In this document: piece after piece, positions 8,780-17,618 of the stretch
Position numbering within the stretch: position 1 is the first letter of the stretch
Layout: each line of letters opens with the position of its first letter
Assembly (NCBI GenBank): GCA_964647255.1
Contig: CAZYGI010000012.1
Location: forward strand, 8,596 to 72,595
Length of the DNA stretch: 64,000 nt
Reading direction: 5' to 3'
Origin: CAWJEL01 sp964647255
GTDB taxonomy: Bacteria; Chloroflexota; Anaerolineae; CG2-30-64-16
Translations under genes and position numbers: made by a program
The notes under the pieces: model-generated
What the model saw: the letters and a program-made list of their open reading frames with translations, nothing else
Database searches by the model: none
What the model was told of the DNA's origin: nothing

Positions 8780-9364
8780 ATGATGAATGACATCCGAACC
8801 GCTACTGAGGCCGATCTGCTCAGCCGCAGCCAGCAAGGCGATCAAGCCGCGTATGGCGAGCTGGTGCAGCGCTACTACCGGCTGGTCGCCACGGTGGCGT
8901 TCCGGTTGGGTTTGCGGGCGGACGCGGCGCAAGACGTGACGCAAGAGGTCTTTCTGCGGGCCTGGCAGCAGTTGCCCGGGTTCCGGCCCCAAGGCGAGCG
9001 CAGCTTTCGCGCCTGGCTCTGCCGCATCAGCCACAACCTGACAGTGGATGTCCTGCGCCGCGCCCGGCCCGAGGCGCTCCTGGATGAGGAGCCTGTCCCG
9101 ACGCTCCAGGGGCGAGACGGCAACCCGGCGGCGGCCTATCTGCGGGCGGAGGCGGCTGCCGAAATGCGAGCTCTGGTAGCACAGCTGCCGCCCGCCTGTC
9201 GGATAGTGCTGGCGCTGCGCGAGTTCGAGGGGTTGTCGTACGGCGAGATCAGCCATGCCCTGGACATCCCGCTGGGCACCGTGATGTCTCGCCTCAGTTA
9301 TGCCCGGACCGCGTTGCGCAAGGCGTTGGCGGCGCGGGCCGATGCAGTTGCCGTTGTGAGGTGA
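8780..9364 (+). CDS. ECF (group 4) RNA polymerase sigma factor, RpoE-like
   Basis: 194 aa. Region 2 is clear (GDQAAYGELVQRYYRLVATVAFR, DAAQDVTQEVFLRAWQQL, FRAWLCRISHNLTVDVLRR) and region 4 forms a helix-turn-helix (LPPACRIVLALREFEGLSYGEISHALDIPLGTVMSRLSYART). The usual long linker of housekeeping sigma factors is missing, as in the ECF class. It should direct RNA polymerase to a small regulon when released from an anti-sigma factor. The next gene, 3 nt downstream, encodes a membrane protein with a zinc anti-sigma motif and is the natural partner. Two ATG codons are adjacent at the start (8780, 8783). Confidence 0.92.
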   Translation: MMNDIRTATEADLLSRSQQGDQAAYGELVQRYYRLVATVAFRLGLRADAAQDVTQEVFLRAWQQLPGFRPQGERSFRAWLCRISHNLTVDVLRRARPEALLDEEPVPTLQGRDGNPAAAYLRAEAAAEMRALVAQLPPACRIVLALREFEGLSYGEISHALDIPLGTVMSRLSYARTALRKALAARADAVAVVR

Positions 9365-9367
9365 CCG

Positions 9368-9853
9368 ATGGAAGATAGCTTCAAGGGGCTGCTGCCCCGC
9401 TACTACGACGGAGAACTGACGGGGAAAAGCGCCCGCGCAGTGGAGCTGCATCTGGGGACGTGTGCTGCGTGTCGGGCCGAGTTGGAGGCGCTGCGCTCAC
9501 TGTCGGCCACGTTGGCGGCGGCGCAGGAAACGGCCGCTCCCGCGGACGCCGGGGCGTTCTGGCTGGCACTGCAACCCAAGTTGGGCAGCCAACAGACCGC
9601 TATTCCCTGGCGGTCCTGGCTGCCGGGGCTGCTGTTGCTGGGGTTGCAGGGGGTTCTGGCAGCCATCGGCACGCTGCTGGCAATCCGTCCGGTGCTGAGT
9701 TGGCTCACAGGTGGTGGCGCAAGCCTGCCGAGCCTGCCGGTGCCGGGCCTGCTCCCGATCGGCCTGTTCGGCTGGGCCGGTGTGCTTTATCTGATCTGGC
9801 TGGCGGCGTGGTGGTCGCGCAATCATGCCGCGCCGAATCCATCATATGCGTGA
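9368..9853 (+). CDS. Membrane anti-sigma factor with zf-HC2 (ZAS) motif
   Basis: 161 aa. The cytoplasmic N-terminus carries the zinc-binding anti-sigma signature H28-x3-C32-x2-C35 (ELHLGTCAACRAEL) preceded by LPRYYDGELTGKSARAVE, the common anti-sigma fold entry. Two hydrophobic stretches (about residues 78-108 and 128-150) anchor it in the membrane. It begins 3 nt after the sigma factor stop, so the pair is co-transcribed and probably translated in fixed ratio. Expected role: bind and inhibit the upstream sigma factor until an envelope or redox signal releases it; the signal is not evident. Confidence 0.88.
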   Translation: MEDSFKGLLPRYYDGELTGKSARAVELHLGTCAACRAELEALRSLSATLAAAQETAAPADAGAFWLALQPKLGSQQTAIPWRSWLPGLLLLGLQGVLAAIGTLLAIRPVLSWLTGGGASLPSLPVPGLLPIGLFGWAGVLYLIWLAAWWSRNHAAPNPSYA

Positions 9854-9871
9854 GGACGCAAGGAGACAAGA

Positions 9872-10864
9872 ATGAATCACAGTGCTTTGCTCAAACGTGC
9901 TTTCGAGATCACGAAACGCTACCGGGTGCTTTGGCTCTTCGGCATCCTGGTCGCACTGACTGCCGGCGGCGGCTCGTCAGGGGGCGGCAACTCAGGCGTC
10001 AACTTCGGCCAGAATGACATGCAGAACGGGAATTGGCCCCACTGGCAGCCCGTCGAACAATGGGCCCAGCAGGTGAAGCAGTGGTTTGACCACTTCGACC
10101 CCAGCCGCTACGTCGGCCTGTTCATCGCCTGCTGCTGCCTGCTGGTGATATTCGCCATCGCGGCGTTGATCGTGCAGTACGTCGCCCGCGCCGCACTGAT
10201 GCGCAGCGTGGACCAGATTGAGACGACCGGCAGCGCGCCGACGTGGCGCGCGGGCTTTCGCCTGGGCTGGAGCAACCGGACCTTCCGCCTCTGGCTGCTG
10301 GAGTTGATCGTCGGCATCCTGGCGATGCTGGCCGTGCTCGTGCTGATCGCCGTGGCCGCGTCGCCGCTGCTCCTCCTGCTGATCCGCAGCGATGCGGCGC
10401 GGGTGATCGGCGTCATCCTGACCGTGTTGCTCGGGCTGCCGGTCGTCTTCCTCCTGATCGCGGCATTCATCGCGCTCAGCGTGCTGGGCCAGTTCTGGGC
10501 GCGGGAGATCGTGCTGGGCGACCGGAGCATCGGTGACGCCATCAGCCTGGGATATGCGCAGGTGCGCGGCCGTCTGAAGGATCTCGGCGTGCTCTGGCTG
10601 CTGATGGTCGGCGTCGGGATCGCGTTTGCGATCGTGCTGATCCCGATCGTCCTGATCCTGCTGGCGGTGGCGGGTCTGATGGGCGGCGGGTTAGGCTATG
10701 TCCTCTACACCCTGTCCGGTTCAGTGGGCTGGGCGATCGGCATCGGCCTGCCGATCTTCCTGCTGATCCTGGGGATTCCGATGACCTTCGTCAGCGGGCT
10801 GTACGAGACCTTCAAGTCCAGCGTGTGGACGTTGGCCTACCGCGAGGTGGCGCCGCTCGGCTAA
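9872..10864 (+). CDS. Polytopic membrane protein, third gene of the ECF sigma operon
   Basis: 330 aa, ATG with AAGGAGA nine bases upstream, 18 nt after the anti-sigma gene. The N-terminus (LLKRAFEITKRYRVLWLFGILVAL) and about six hydrophobic segments (around 25-45, 73-103, 143-172, 178-206, 240-275, 282-310) resemble DUF975/glycerophosphodiester-phosphodiesterase membrane-domain proteins. A Gly/Ser/Asn-rich loop (~45-70) follows the first segment. No catalytic residues are recognisable. Position suggests it is either a target of the sigma factor or a sensor for the anti-sigma protein. Confidence 0.7.
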   Translation: MNHSALLKRAFEITKRYRVLWLFGILVALTAGGGSSGGGNSGVNFGQNDMQNGNWPHWQPVEQWAQQVKQWFDHFDPSRYVGLFIACCCLLVIFAIAALIVQYVARAALMRSVDQIETTGSAPTWRAGFRLGWSNRTFRLWLLELIVGILAMLAVLVLIAVAASPLLLLLIRSDAARVIGVILTVLLGLPVVFLLIAAFIALSVLGQFWAREIVLGDRSIGDAISLGYAQVRGRLKDLGVLWLLMVGVGIAFAIVLIPIVLILLAVAGLMGGGLGYVLYTLSGSVGWAIGIGLPIFLLILGIPMTFVSGLYETFKSSVWTLAYREVAPLG

Positions 10865-10889
10865 CACGTCGTTGAGTTGGCTTCGCACG

Positions 10890-10938
10890 CACGAGCCTGG
10901 CGTTTGACTGCTCAACGCAGTCAAGCGCCAGGCTCGTG
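10890..10938. terminator. 21-bp hairpin between convergent genes
   Basis: Arms 10890-10910 and 10918-10938 pair over 21 positions with a single G-T wobble and a 7-nt loop, followed by ATTTCTT. It sits between the ends of the sigma operon and the secreted-protein gene and can serve both strands. Confidence 0.75.
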
Positions 10939-10969
10939 ATTTCTTGGCGCACGAAATACGCGGCTCCCG

Positions 10970-13171
10970 TCAGGTCTGGCCCGCCGCTGACTGCCACAGG
11001 AGCGGCAGCCAAACCTTCCGCGTCACCGTGCAGGTGACGGTCGGCGACGGCGTCATAGATGGCGTCGGGGGCGGCGTTGGAGTGGTCGTCTCTGTGGGCG
11101 ACTGAGTGGCCGTGCGGGTGGGCGTCGGCGTGACCGTCGGGAGGCTGCTGAAGGCGACAAAGTCACGCACGGCTTCTTCAGCGCCGACGGGGTGCCACCA
11201 GGTGTACTGCGGCGGGTCGAACGTGTAGCCGGCCAACACCGGCCGCACGCTGATCGTCTCGTCGCCCGGCAGATAGATCAGGTCCGTTGCATAATATCCC
11301 TCAGCATTCGTGGTCGCCGAGATGACCGGCCACGCGTAAGCGGACAAGAACACCTGAACCGACACGCCGGGGATGCCCGATCCCAGCGCGCTGCCCAGGC
11401 GCACATGGCCGCGCACGCTCAGTCCTGGCACCGGAGGGATGGGTGTAGCAGTCTCCGTCGGTGTGGCGGTCGGCATAGCAGTCGCCGTCAGCGTGGCGGT
11501 GGGCGTCGGCGTCACCGCCGGCATCACATACCGGACATCCAACCGGGCGCTGTTGGTCGCGCCCGAGTCATACGTCATCCAGTTGATGAAATGAACGCCA
11601 GAGATCACCGGATCAATCAGCAGCGCCAGGTTGTTGCCCGCCTTCCAAGTGCTCTGCTTGACGATCTCCTGTACGATCGGCGCGAGTTCCGGCGAAGCGG
11701 TCGTCTGGGTGACGGTGCCCGTGATCAGCCAGGGCACGCGGGCGGTCGTGCGTGGCCGAACGTTCGGCCATGGATTCGCAGGGTTAAAATCGGCTGCCTG
11801 TCCGCTCGCCTCGCCGGCGACCTCCACCACAATCGGCTGGCCGGTCTGGAAGCCATAGGGCAACAGGGTCAAGCGAGCCGACGTGATTTGCGCGCCGCGC
11901 GGGATGCGCACGTCGCGAAACAGCAGCCCGTCCACATACCCCACATATGGGACGGCTGTGCCGGTGATCCCGCCCATGCGCACGTAGTTCCGATCATTCC
12001 ACAGGTCGGTCGTGCTGCCCAGCACCACATACGCGTCATCCATGCAGTGCCCCACCTGTCGCTGGATGAGCCCGCTGGCCGGCGGCGTGCCGTTGTACGG
12101 CGGCAAAGGGGTCGGTGTGACCCGGCAGCGTGAAGTCGGCGTGCTCGTCGGCGTGCCGCCGGCCGGTGGCGCGCCGACGTAATGCAGGATCACGCCTCCG
12201 GCTCCCACGGCCCAGCCGTTGGACGCCGAGGTCATCGCGACGGACTTGAGGGATTGGAGGGTCGGGCTGGCCGTGCTTTGCCAGTCCGCTCCGGTCCAGT
12301 GGTAAATCACCCCGTTCTCCCCCACGGCCCAGGCGTCGTTTTGAGCGACCAGCGCCGCCCCGTTCAGCGACGAGGCAGGCACAGTGGGCCACTGCTGGAG
12401 TGATTCGAGATTGACGAAACCCTCGCCCACGGCCCAACCGCCGTATTGCGCGTTGGCTGCCACCGCATTCGCCGCGATCGGGCTCTCCACAAATTCCCAG
12501 CTTGTCCCGGTCCAATGCCGCAGCATGGGCGCATCATAGAAATCAAACGTCGCCATCCAGCCGTAATCAGCCCCGGACATCGAGACGGACATCGGCTTCA
12601 GGCCGTAGTCCCAACTGACATCGTGAACCTGCCAGCTCGCGCCATCCCAGCGGAGAACATAGTTCCAGCCGAGACCGTAGCGGTCGGGCCGGAAACCCAC
12701 GGCCCAACCGTCAGTGTGCGAGACCATGGCGACCGATCGCAGCCACGTGTAGGCTGGGGTGGTCACCTCTTGCCACGCACTCCCATCCCAGTGGAGGATG
12801 ACGCCCATGCCGGGACCACCAAAGACGCTGCCATCCCCCACTGCCCACCCATCGCTGGCCGAAATCATGTCCACGCCTTTGAGCGAAGCGGTCGTCGGGC
12901 TGCTGACCTGCTGCCACCGAACGCCGTTCCAATGCAGGATCGTGCCTTCGTCGCCCACCGCCCAACCATCCGTTGCCGAGATCATGTCAACGGCGTTAAG
13001 CGTTGCGGCACAGGACCCACAACTGAGATCCACCTGCCATGCGCCGGCCGTCATGGCCTGAGACGCAACCGGACCGGGATCAGCGGCGCCCAGCACGGAG
13101 GGTGCGGATACCATGAGCGCAGCGCAGAGGAGCAGGAGCACACCGCAGAACAGGGGCACAAAAGGCTTCAT
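10970..13171 (-). CDS. Secreted beta-propeller (YCF48-like) protein with Thr-Pro linkers
   Basis: 733 aa, excellent ribosome site (GGAGGTGAG) before the ATG. A signal peptide occupies residues 1-29. Residues ~45-345 hold about seven repeats of ~45 aa around DGWAVG...GxILHWxGxxW, the pattern of YCF48/BNR-like beta-propellers. After a TPTSTP linker comes a beta-rich domain (~365-560, RIPRGAQITSARLTLLP, DRNYVRMGG) like the DNRLRE-type structural domains of cell-surface proteins. A second PT linker leads to a carboxypeptidase-regulatory/SdrD-B-like domain (~590-690, GHVRLGSALGSGIPGVSVQVFL, TTNAEGYYATDLIYLPG). A last PT linker ends with KVWLPLLWQSAAGQT. Probably extracellular or surface-bound; ligand unknown. 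Confidence 0.78.
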   Translation of the reverse strand: MKPFVPLFCGVLLLLCAALMVSAPSVLGAADPGPVASQAMTAGAWQVDLSCGSCAATLNAVDMISATDGWAVGDEGTILHWNGVRWQQVSSPTTASLKGVDMISASDGWAVGDGSVFGGPGMGVILHWDGSAWQEVTTPAYTWLRSVAMVSHTDGWAVGFRPDRYGLGWNYVLRWDGASWQVHDVSWDYGLKPMSVSMSGADYGWMATFDFYDAPMLRHWTGTSWEFVESPIAANAVAANAQYGGWAVGEGFVNLESLQQWPTVPASSLNGAALVAQNDAWAVGENGVIYHWTGADWQSTASPTLQSLKSVAMTSASNGWAVGAGGVILHYVGAPPAGGTPTSTPTSRCRVTPTPLPPYNGTPPASGLIQRQVGHCMDDAYVVLGSTTDLWNDRNYVRMGGITGTAVPYVGYVDGLLFRDVRIPRGAQITSARLTLLPYGFQTGQPIVVEVAGEASGQAADFNPANPWPNVRPRTTARVPWLITGTVTQTTASPELAPIVQEIVKQSTWKAGNNLALLIDPVISGVHFINWMTYDSGATNSARLDVRYVMPAVTPTPTATLTATAMPTATPTETATPIPPVPGLSVRGHVRLGSALGSGIPGVSVQVFLSAYAWPVISATTNAEGYYATDLIYLPGDETISVRPVLAGYTFDPPQYTWWHPVGAEEAVRDFVAFSSLPTVTPTPTRTATQSPTETTTPTPPPTPSMTPSPTVTCTVTRKVWLPLLWQSAAGQT

Positions 13172-13230
13172 CGCTCACCTCCTCGTGAGATGGATGGTAG
13201 GGGACACTCCAAAGGTGCGATTTCTGGTGC

Positions 13231-15963
13231 TCACCCGCCCCGCCGCAGCAGCTTCCGCAACTGCGCGCCGGTGTGCGAGCCGGCCGCGTCCGCCACAGCT
13301 TCCGGGGCGCCTTGCGCGATCACCTGTCCGCCGGCCGTGCCGCCCTCCGGTCCCAGATCAATTACCCAGTCGGCCGCACGAACCACGTCCAGATTGTGCT
13401 CGACCACGATGACCGTGTTGCCCGCGTCCACCAGACGCTGGAGGAGATGCAGCAGGTGGGCGGTGTCGGCCGGGTGCAAGCCGGTGGTGGGCTCGTCCAA
13501 CAGGTAGAGCGTGCGGCCGGTCGCGCGGCGCGCGAGCTCTCGGGCCAGCTTGACGCGCTGGGCCTCACCGCCCGAAAAGGTCGAGGCGGTCTGGCCGAGC
13601 TGGAGATAGCCCAGGCCGGTCTCGACCATCAACGCCAGGCGCGCCCTGGCAGCAGGCACATCGGCAAACAACAGCAGGGCTTCCTCGATGGTCATGTCGA
13701 GCACCTGGGCGATGTCGTAGCCCAGGTGCTTCACCGCCAGCACTTCACGTTTGTAGCGCCGGCCGCGGCAGGCCCAACAGCGCACCAACACATCCGGCAG
13801 AAAGTGCATCTCTACAGGGAGCACCCCCGCGCCCTCGCAGCGTTCGCAGCGGCCGCCGGGCATATTGAACGAGAAGTGTTGGGCGGTCAGACCGGCGGCG
13901 CGGGCGGCCGGCTGCGCCGCAAAGGTTTCGCGGATCGCGGTGAAAGCGTCGGTGTAGGTGGCCGCGTTGGAGCGCGTGCTCCGGGCGATGGGGGTCTGGT
14001 CAATGGTGATGACTTTGTCCACAAACTCCCAGCCGGTGATCCCGGCGTGCGCGCCCGGCTCAGCGGTCGCGCCATAGAAATGCCGACGCGCCGCCCGGTC
14101 GAGGATGTCGAACATCAACGTGGATTTGCCCGAACCGGAGACCCCGGTCACAGCCACCAGCAGCCCGGCTGCGGCCTCGCCCGCGCGCACCGGCCGTGCC
14201 CGCAGCGGGAACCGCACCGTGATCCCGCGCAGGTTGTGTTCCGTCGCGCCGTGAACGGTCAGGAACGGGCCGGCGCTATCCGGCGAGCGGTGCGCGGCCG
14301 GCGCGGTGACCTCCGTTACGGCCGCGGCGCGCAGGTAGCGGCCGGTCTGCGATGCCGGCGCGTCCGCCACCTGCGCAGGTGTGCCCTGGGCCACGATCTG
14401 GCCGCCATAGCGTCCGCCGCCGGGGCCAAAGTCCACCACCCAATCGGCCGCGGCGATCAACTCCAGGTCGTGCTCGATGACCAGCACGGTGTTGCCCAGG
14501 TCGCGCAGCGCAGCCAGCGTGTGGATCAGCCGCGCGGTGTCACGCCCGTGCAGTCCAATGGTCGGCTCGTCCAGCACGTACAGCACACCGGTCAGCCCGG
14601 AGCCGAGCAGCGCGGCCAGACGCAGGCGTTGTCCCTCACCGGCGGACAGCGATGGCGTCGCGCGTTCGAGCGTCAGGTAGCCCAACCCCACCTCCACCAA
14701 CCGCCGGATGCGTTCAGTCAGATCGGCCACGATGGTCTCGGCAACGCGCCAGTCGTCACCCGACAGTGCGTCCCGCAGGCCGCCGATCCACTCGGCCAAG
14801 GCCAGGAGCGAGAGGCGAGAGACCGGCTCCACCGCAGCGTCCGCAATCCCGCCTTCAACTCCGCCCGGAAGGGTGCGGTTTTCAGCTTGGCACTGAAGCG
14901 GGGCCACCAGCGGCCGGCCGGCAACGGTCACGGCGCGCGACTCGGGCCGCAGGCGAGAACCGCCGCAGTCGGGGCAGGTGTGCAAGATCAAGAACCGTTC
15001 GATCTTCTCCAGGTACTCGGCATCGTGGGCATGTTCGGCGTGGCGGCGCAGCAGTGTGGTGACAACGCCCTCGAAGCGGCCCTTGGCGAGGGTGGGCGGC
15101 GGCTCGACAGCGGGGAAGTGCCGGCGAAAGGGGCCGCCCAGCACGCCGTACAACAAAAGGTCCCGTTGGATGGGGCCTAGCTTGCGCACCGGCAGCGCCG
15201 GATCGAACTCAAAGCCGTAGTGGCGCCCGGCGGCCACCAGCGTCTCGGCAAAGCGCGGGATCGCGTACGTGGCATCCCACCCGGCCACCGCGCCAGCAAG
15301 AAGGCTCTTGTCTTCGTCCAACAGGCGGGAGAGGTCAGGGGTGTAAACCGTGCCCAGGCCGGTGCAGGTGGGACAGGCGCCATCCGGTTTGTTGAACGAG
15401 AACTGCGCCATGTTCATCTCGGGCAGCGCCGCGCCGCAGTGCGGACAGGCCACCAACGCCTCGCCCTCTCCGCCGGCCAACTCCGGGGCAGCCGGTGCGT
15501 TCGGTCCCGAGAGCTCAGCCGTCTCGCCGGCCCAAAGCGACGGACCGTCATCCCACAGCCCTGCATCGCCCTCCGCGCTCCGCTCATGCTGCGGCGGCAC
15601 ATCACACCCGCAGCGCGGACAGGGCCGATGGCCGACCCGCGCATAGAGCACGCGCAGATAAGTGAAGACCTCGGTTGCCGTGCCTACGGTCGAACGCGGC
15701 GAGTGGTTTGCCAGCCCTTGCCCCACGCTGATCGAGGGCGACAGGCCGGAGATGCAGTCGAAGGGCGGCTTGCTGGCGTAAGTCACCATCCCCAGCGACT
15801 CCATGTATTGGCGCTGCCCCTCGTTATGTAGTGTGTCGAACGCCAGGGTGGACTTGCCCGAGCCGGACACACCGGTGAAAGCCACCAGCCTGTCCTTGGG
15901 GATTTCTAGCGTTACATTCTTGAGGTTATGCAGCCGCGCGCCCCGGATGAAAATAGAAGACAT
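13231..15963 (-). CDS. UvrA-like ABC ATPase (UvrA2/DrrC type, no UvrB-binding domain)
   Basis: 910 aa from the ATG at 15963, chosen because MSSIFIRGARLHNLKNV matches UvrA N-termini and GGAGG stands upstream. Two ABC ATPase halves: Walker A GVSGSGKST in both, signatures LSAGEGQRLRLA and FSGGEAQRVKLA, Walker B LYVLDEPTIGLH and LYLLDEPTTGLH. Zinc-binding cysteine pairs are present (CPRCGCD, CPHCG...CPTC, CPDCGGS, CERCEGAG). Between LYARVG and ACPHCG only ~55 acidic residues stand where canonical UvrA has the ~110-residue UvrB-binding domain. It is therefore more likely a UvrA paralogue for damage tolerance or drug self-protection than the excision-repair subunit. Downstream of the sugar transporter genes on the same strand. 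Confidence 0.88.
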   Translation of the reverse strand: MSSIFIRGARLHNLKNVTLEIPKDRLVAFTGVSGSGKSTLAFDTLHNEGQRQYMESLGMVTYASKPPFDCISGLSPSISVGQGLANHSPRSTVGTATEVFTYLRVLYARVGHRPCPRCGCDVPPQHERSAEGDAGLWDDGPSLWAGETAELSGPNAPAAPELAGGEGEALVACPHCGAALPEMNMAQFSFNKPDGACPTCTGLGTVYTPDLSRLLDEDKSLLAGAVAGWDATYAIPRFAETLVAAGRHYGFEFDPALPVRKLGPIQRDLLLYGVLGGPFRRHFPAVEPPPTLAKGRFEGVVTTLLRRHAEHAHDAEYLEKIERFLILHTCPDCGGSRLRPESRAVTVAGRPLVAPLQCQAENRTLPGGVEGGIADAAVEPVSRLSLLALAEWIGGLRDALSGDDWRVAETIVADLTERIRRLVEVGLGYLTLERATPSLSAGEGQRLRLAALLGSGLTGVLYVLDEPTIGLHGRDTARLIHTLAALRDLGNTVLVIEHDLELIAAADWVVDFGPGGGRYGGQIVAQGTPAQVADAPASQTGRYLRAAAVTEVTAPAAHRSPDSAGPFLTVHGATEHNLRGITVRFPLRARPVRAGEAAAGLLVAVTGVSGSGKSTLMFDILDRAARRHFYGATAEPGAHAGITGWEFVDKVITIDQTPIARSTRSNAATYTDAFTAIRETFAAQPAARAAGLTAQHFSFNMPGGRCERCEGAGVLPVEMHFLPDVLVRCWACRGRRYKREVLAVKHLGYDIAQVLDMTIEEALLLFADVPAARARLALMVETGLGYLQLGQTASTFSGGEAQRVKLARELARRATGRTLYLLDEPTTGLHPADTAHLLHLLQRLVDAGNTVIVVEHNLDVVRAADWVIDLGPEGGTAGGQVIAQGAPEAVADAAGSHTGAQLRKLLRRGG

Positions 15964-15998
15964 GCCGGAACCTCCAGTTACGCCGCCGCGATCCTCCG

Positions 15999-16712
15999 TC
16001 AGCCCTTGAGCCCGGTCATCGCGATCCCCTCGATGAACAGGCGCTGCGCCAGGAAAAAGACGATCACCACCGGCAGCACGACCACCAGCGATGCCGCCAT
16101 CAGATAACTCCATTTGACCTGGAAGCTGCCACGGAAGAAGTTGAGGCCCAGGGTCAGAGTGTAGCGGGATTGGTCCTGCAGGAAGATCAACGGCTGGAGG
16201 AAGTCGTTCCAACTGGCCTGGAACGCGTTGCCGAAGAAGGCCGGCACGATCAGCGGCAGGAAGGTGTCGATCCAGCCCAGCCGGTTGAACAAGGCGAAGA
16301 GCGGCACCATCGTCACCGGGTAGGGCAGCATCAAGGTGGAGAGCAGCAGCGCAAAAAAGTACCCCTTGCCGGGCGCGCGCAGCCGCGCAAACCCATAAGC
16401 CACGATGGTGCAGGACAGCAGATGTCCAACGATGGCGCCCAGGCTGATGAGCAACGTATTGAGCGCGTACCGCCCAAACGGCAGATAGGTGAGCGCCTCG
16501 CGATAGTTCGCCCAGCGCGGTGGGTTAGGGAGCCACACCGGCGGGTTCGCCAGCACCTGCCACTCAGGCTTCAGCGACGACGACAGCATCCAAAAGATCG
16601 GCAGCAGAAAAATCGCCGCGGCCGCGCCCAACAGCCCGTAAACAAGGACCCGCTTTGACGGGATGACGGGCTTAGGCGATTTCACTTTTCGGTCATCCTC
16701 CGCTTTCCTCAT
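15999..16712 (-). CDS. CUT1 sugar ABC transporter permease, MalG type, lacking the EAA loop
   Basis: 237 aa. It begins ...RVLVYGLLGAAAAIFLLPIFWMLSSSLKP and continues through TLLISLGAIVGHLLSCTIVAYGFARL and LPYPVTMVPLFALFNRLGWIDTFLPLIVP, typical of the second membrane subunit of sugar importers. After PAFFGNAF the sequence jumps directly to QASWNDFLQPLIFL. Homologues have about 50 residues there: a membrane helix, the EAAxxDGA loop that docks on the ATPase, and the following helix start. The usual length is ~280 aa. The frame stays open, so this is an in-frame internal deletion (junction near 16224) and the protein is probably unable to couple ATP hydrolysis unless the assembly is wrong. Starts 6 nt after the upstream permease stop. 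Confidence 0.85.
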   Translation of the reverse strand: MRKAEDDRKVKSPKPVIPSKRVLVYGLLGAAAAIFLLPIFWMLSSSLKPEWQVLANPPVWLPNPPRWANYREALTYLPFGRYALNTLLISLGAIVGHLLSCTIVAYGFARLRAPGKGYFFALLLSTLMLPYPVTMVPLFALFNRLGWIDTFLPLIVPAFFGNAFQASWNDFLQPLIFLQDQSRYTLTLGLNFFRGSFQVKWSYLMAASLVVVLPVVIVFFLAQRLFIEGIAMTGLKG

Positions 16713-16718
16713 CCCGGC

Positions 16719-17603
16719 CTACTCCCGCTTTCCCTCGTAATACACCCAGAACTGTCCGCTGCGGAACAGGACCAGCGTCAGCACCATGATGATCATAAAC
16801 AGCACCCAGGCAAGCGCGCTGGCGTAACCCATGTGGAAGAACTGGAATGCCTGGCGGTAGATGTAAAGCACGTAGAACAGCGTCGCATCCAGCGGGCCGC
16901 CGTTGGTGGCAACGAAAGCGCTGGTGAAGGTCTGAAAAGTGCTGATAACGCTCAGGATCAAGGCGAAGAGGATGGTCGGCGTGATCATCGGCACGGTGAT
17001 GCGCCAGAACCGCGCGCCGGCCCCCGCGCCGTCAATAGCAGCCGCCTCGTAGAGCTCCGGCGGCACCCCTTGCAGCCCGGCCAGGTAGATCACCATGGCC
17101 CGGCCCCAGCCCCAGAACGTCATCAGCAGCAGTGAAGGCAACGCCCAGCGGGGGTCAATCAGCCAGCGCGGGCCCTGGATGCCGATGACGCCCAGGAGAG
17201 TGTTGAGCAGCCCGCCCTGCGGGTTGAAGATCCACATCCACAACACCACGTAAGCCACGCCGGCCAGCACCGATGGCAGGTAGAAGATCGTGCGAAAGAC
17301 GCCTACCGCACGCACCTTCTGGTTGACCAGCAGCGCCAGGGCCATCCCGCCGATCAACTCCATCGGCACGTAGACCAACGTATAAATCGTCGTGACCTTG
17401 AGCGCTTGACCGAACAGCGGGTCGCTCGCCATGCGCACGTAGTTGTCAAGGCCGATCCACCGCGGGGGGCTGAACAGATCCCAGTCGGTGAAACCCAGGT
17501 AGAGGGCAATGGCCATCGGCACGAGGGTGAAAGCAAGGAACCCGATCAACCACGGCGAGATGGTCAGGTAAAAGGTGATGGCTTCACGGCGGCGTGATGA
17601 CAT
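16719..17603 (-). CDS. CUT1 sugar ABC transporter permease, MalF type
   Basis: 294 aa from the ATG at 17603 (MSSRRREAITFYLTISPWLIGFLAF). The in-frame codons further upstream are made of the TTGG repeat and give an implausible NQQTNQQTNQ leader. About six membrane segments; the cytoplasmic EAA loop is intact (ELYEAAAIDGAGAGARFWRITVPMITP). With the binding protein and the partner permease it forms an importer for an unidentified sugar or oligosaccharide. No ATPase gene is in the cluster; CUT1 systems often share a distant MsmX/MalK-type ATPase. Possible ribosome site is weak (GGTGGGAA on the minus strand is not ideal). Confidence 0.88.
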   Translation of the reverse strand: MSSRRREAITFYLTISPWLIGFLAFTLVPMAIALYLGFTDWDLFSPPRWIGLDNYVRMASDPLFGQALKVTTIYTLVYVPMELIGGMALALLVNQKVRAVGVFRTIFYLPSVLAGVAYVVLWMWIFNPQGGLLNTLLGVIGIQGPRWLIDPRWALPSLLLMTFWGWGRAMVIYLAGLQGVPPELYEAAAIDGAGAGARFWRITVPMITPTILFALILSVISTFQTFTSAFVATNGGPLDATLFYVLYIYRQAFQFFHMGYASALAWVLFMIIMVLTLVLFRSGQFWVYYEGKRE

Positions 17604-17618
17604 GGGTGGGAATAGCAG

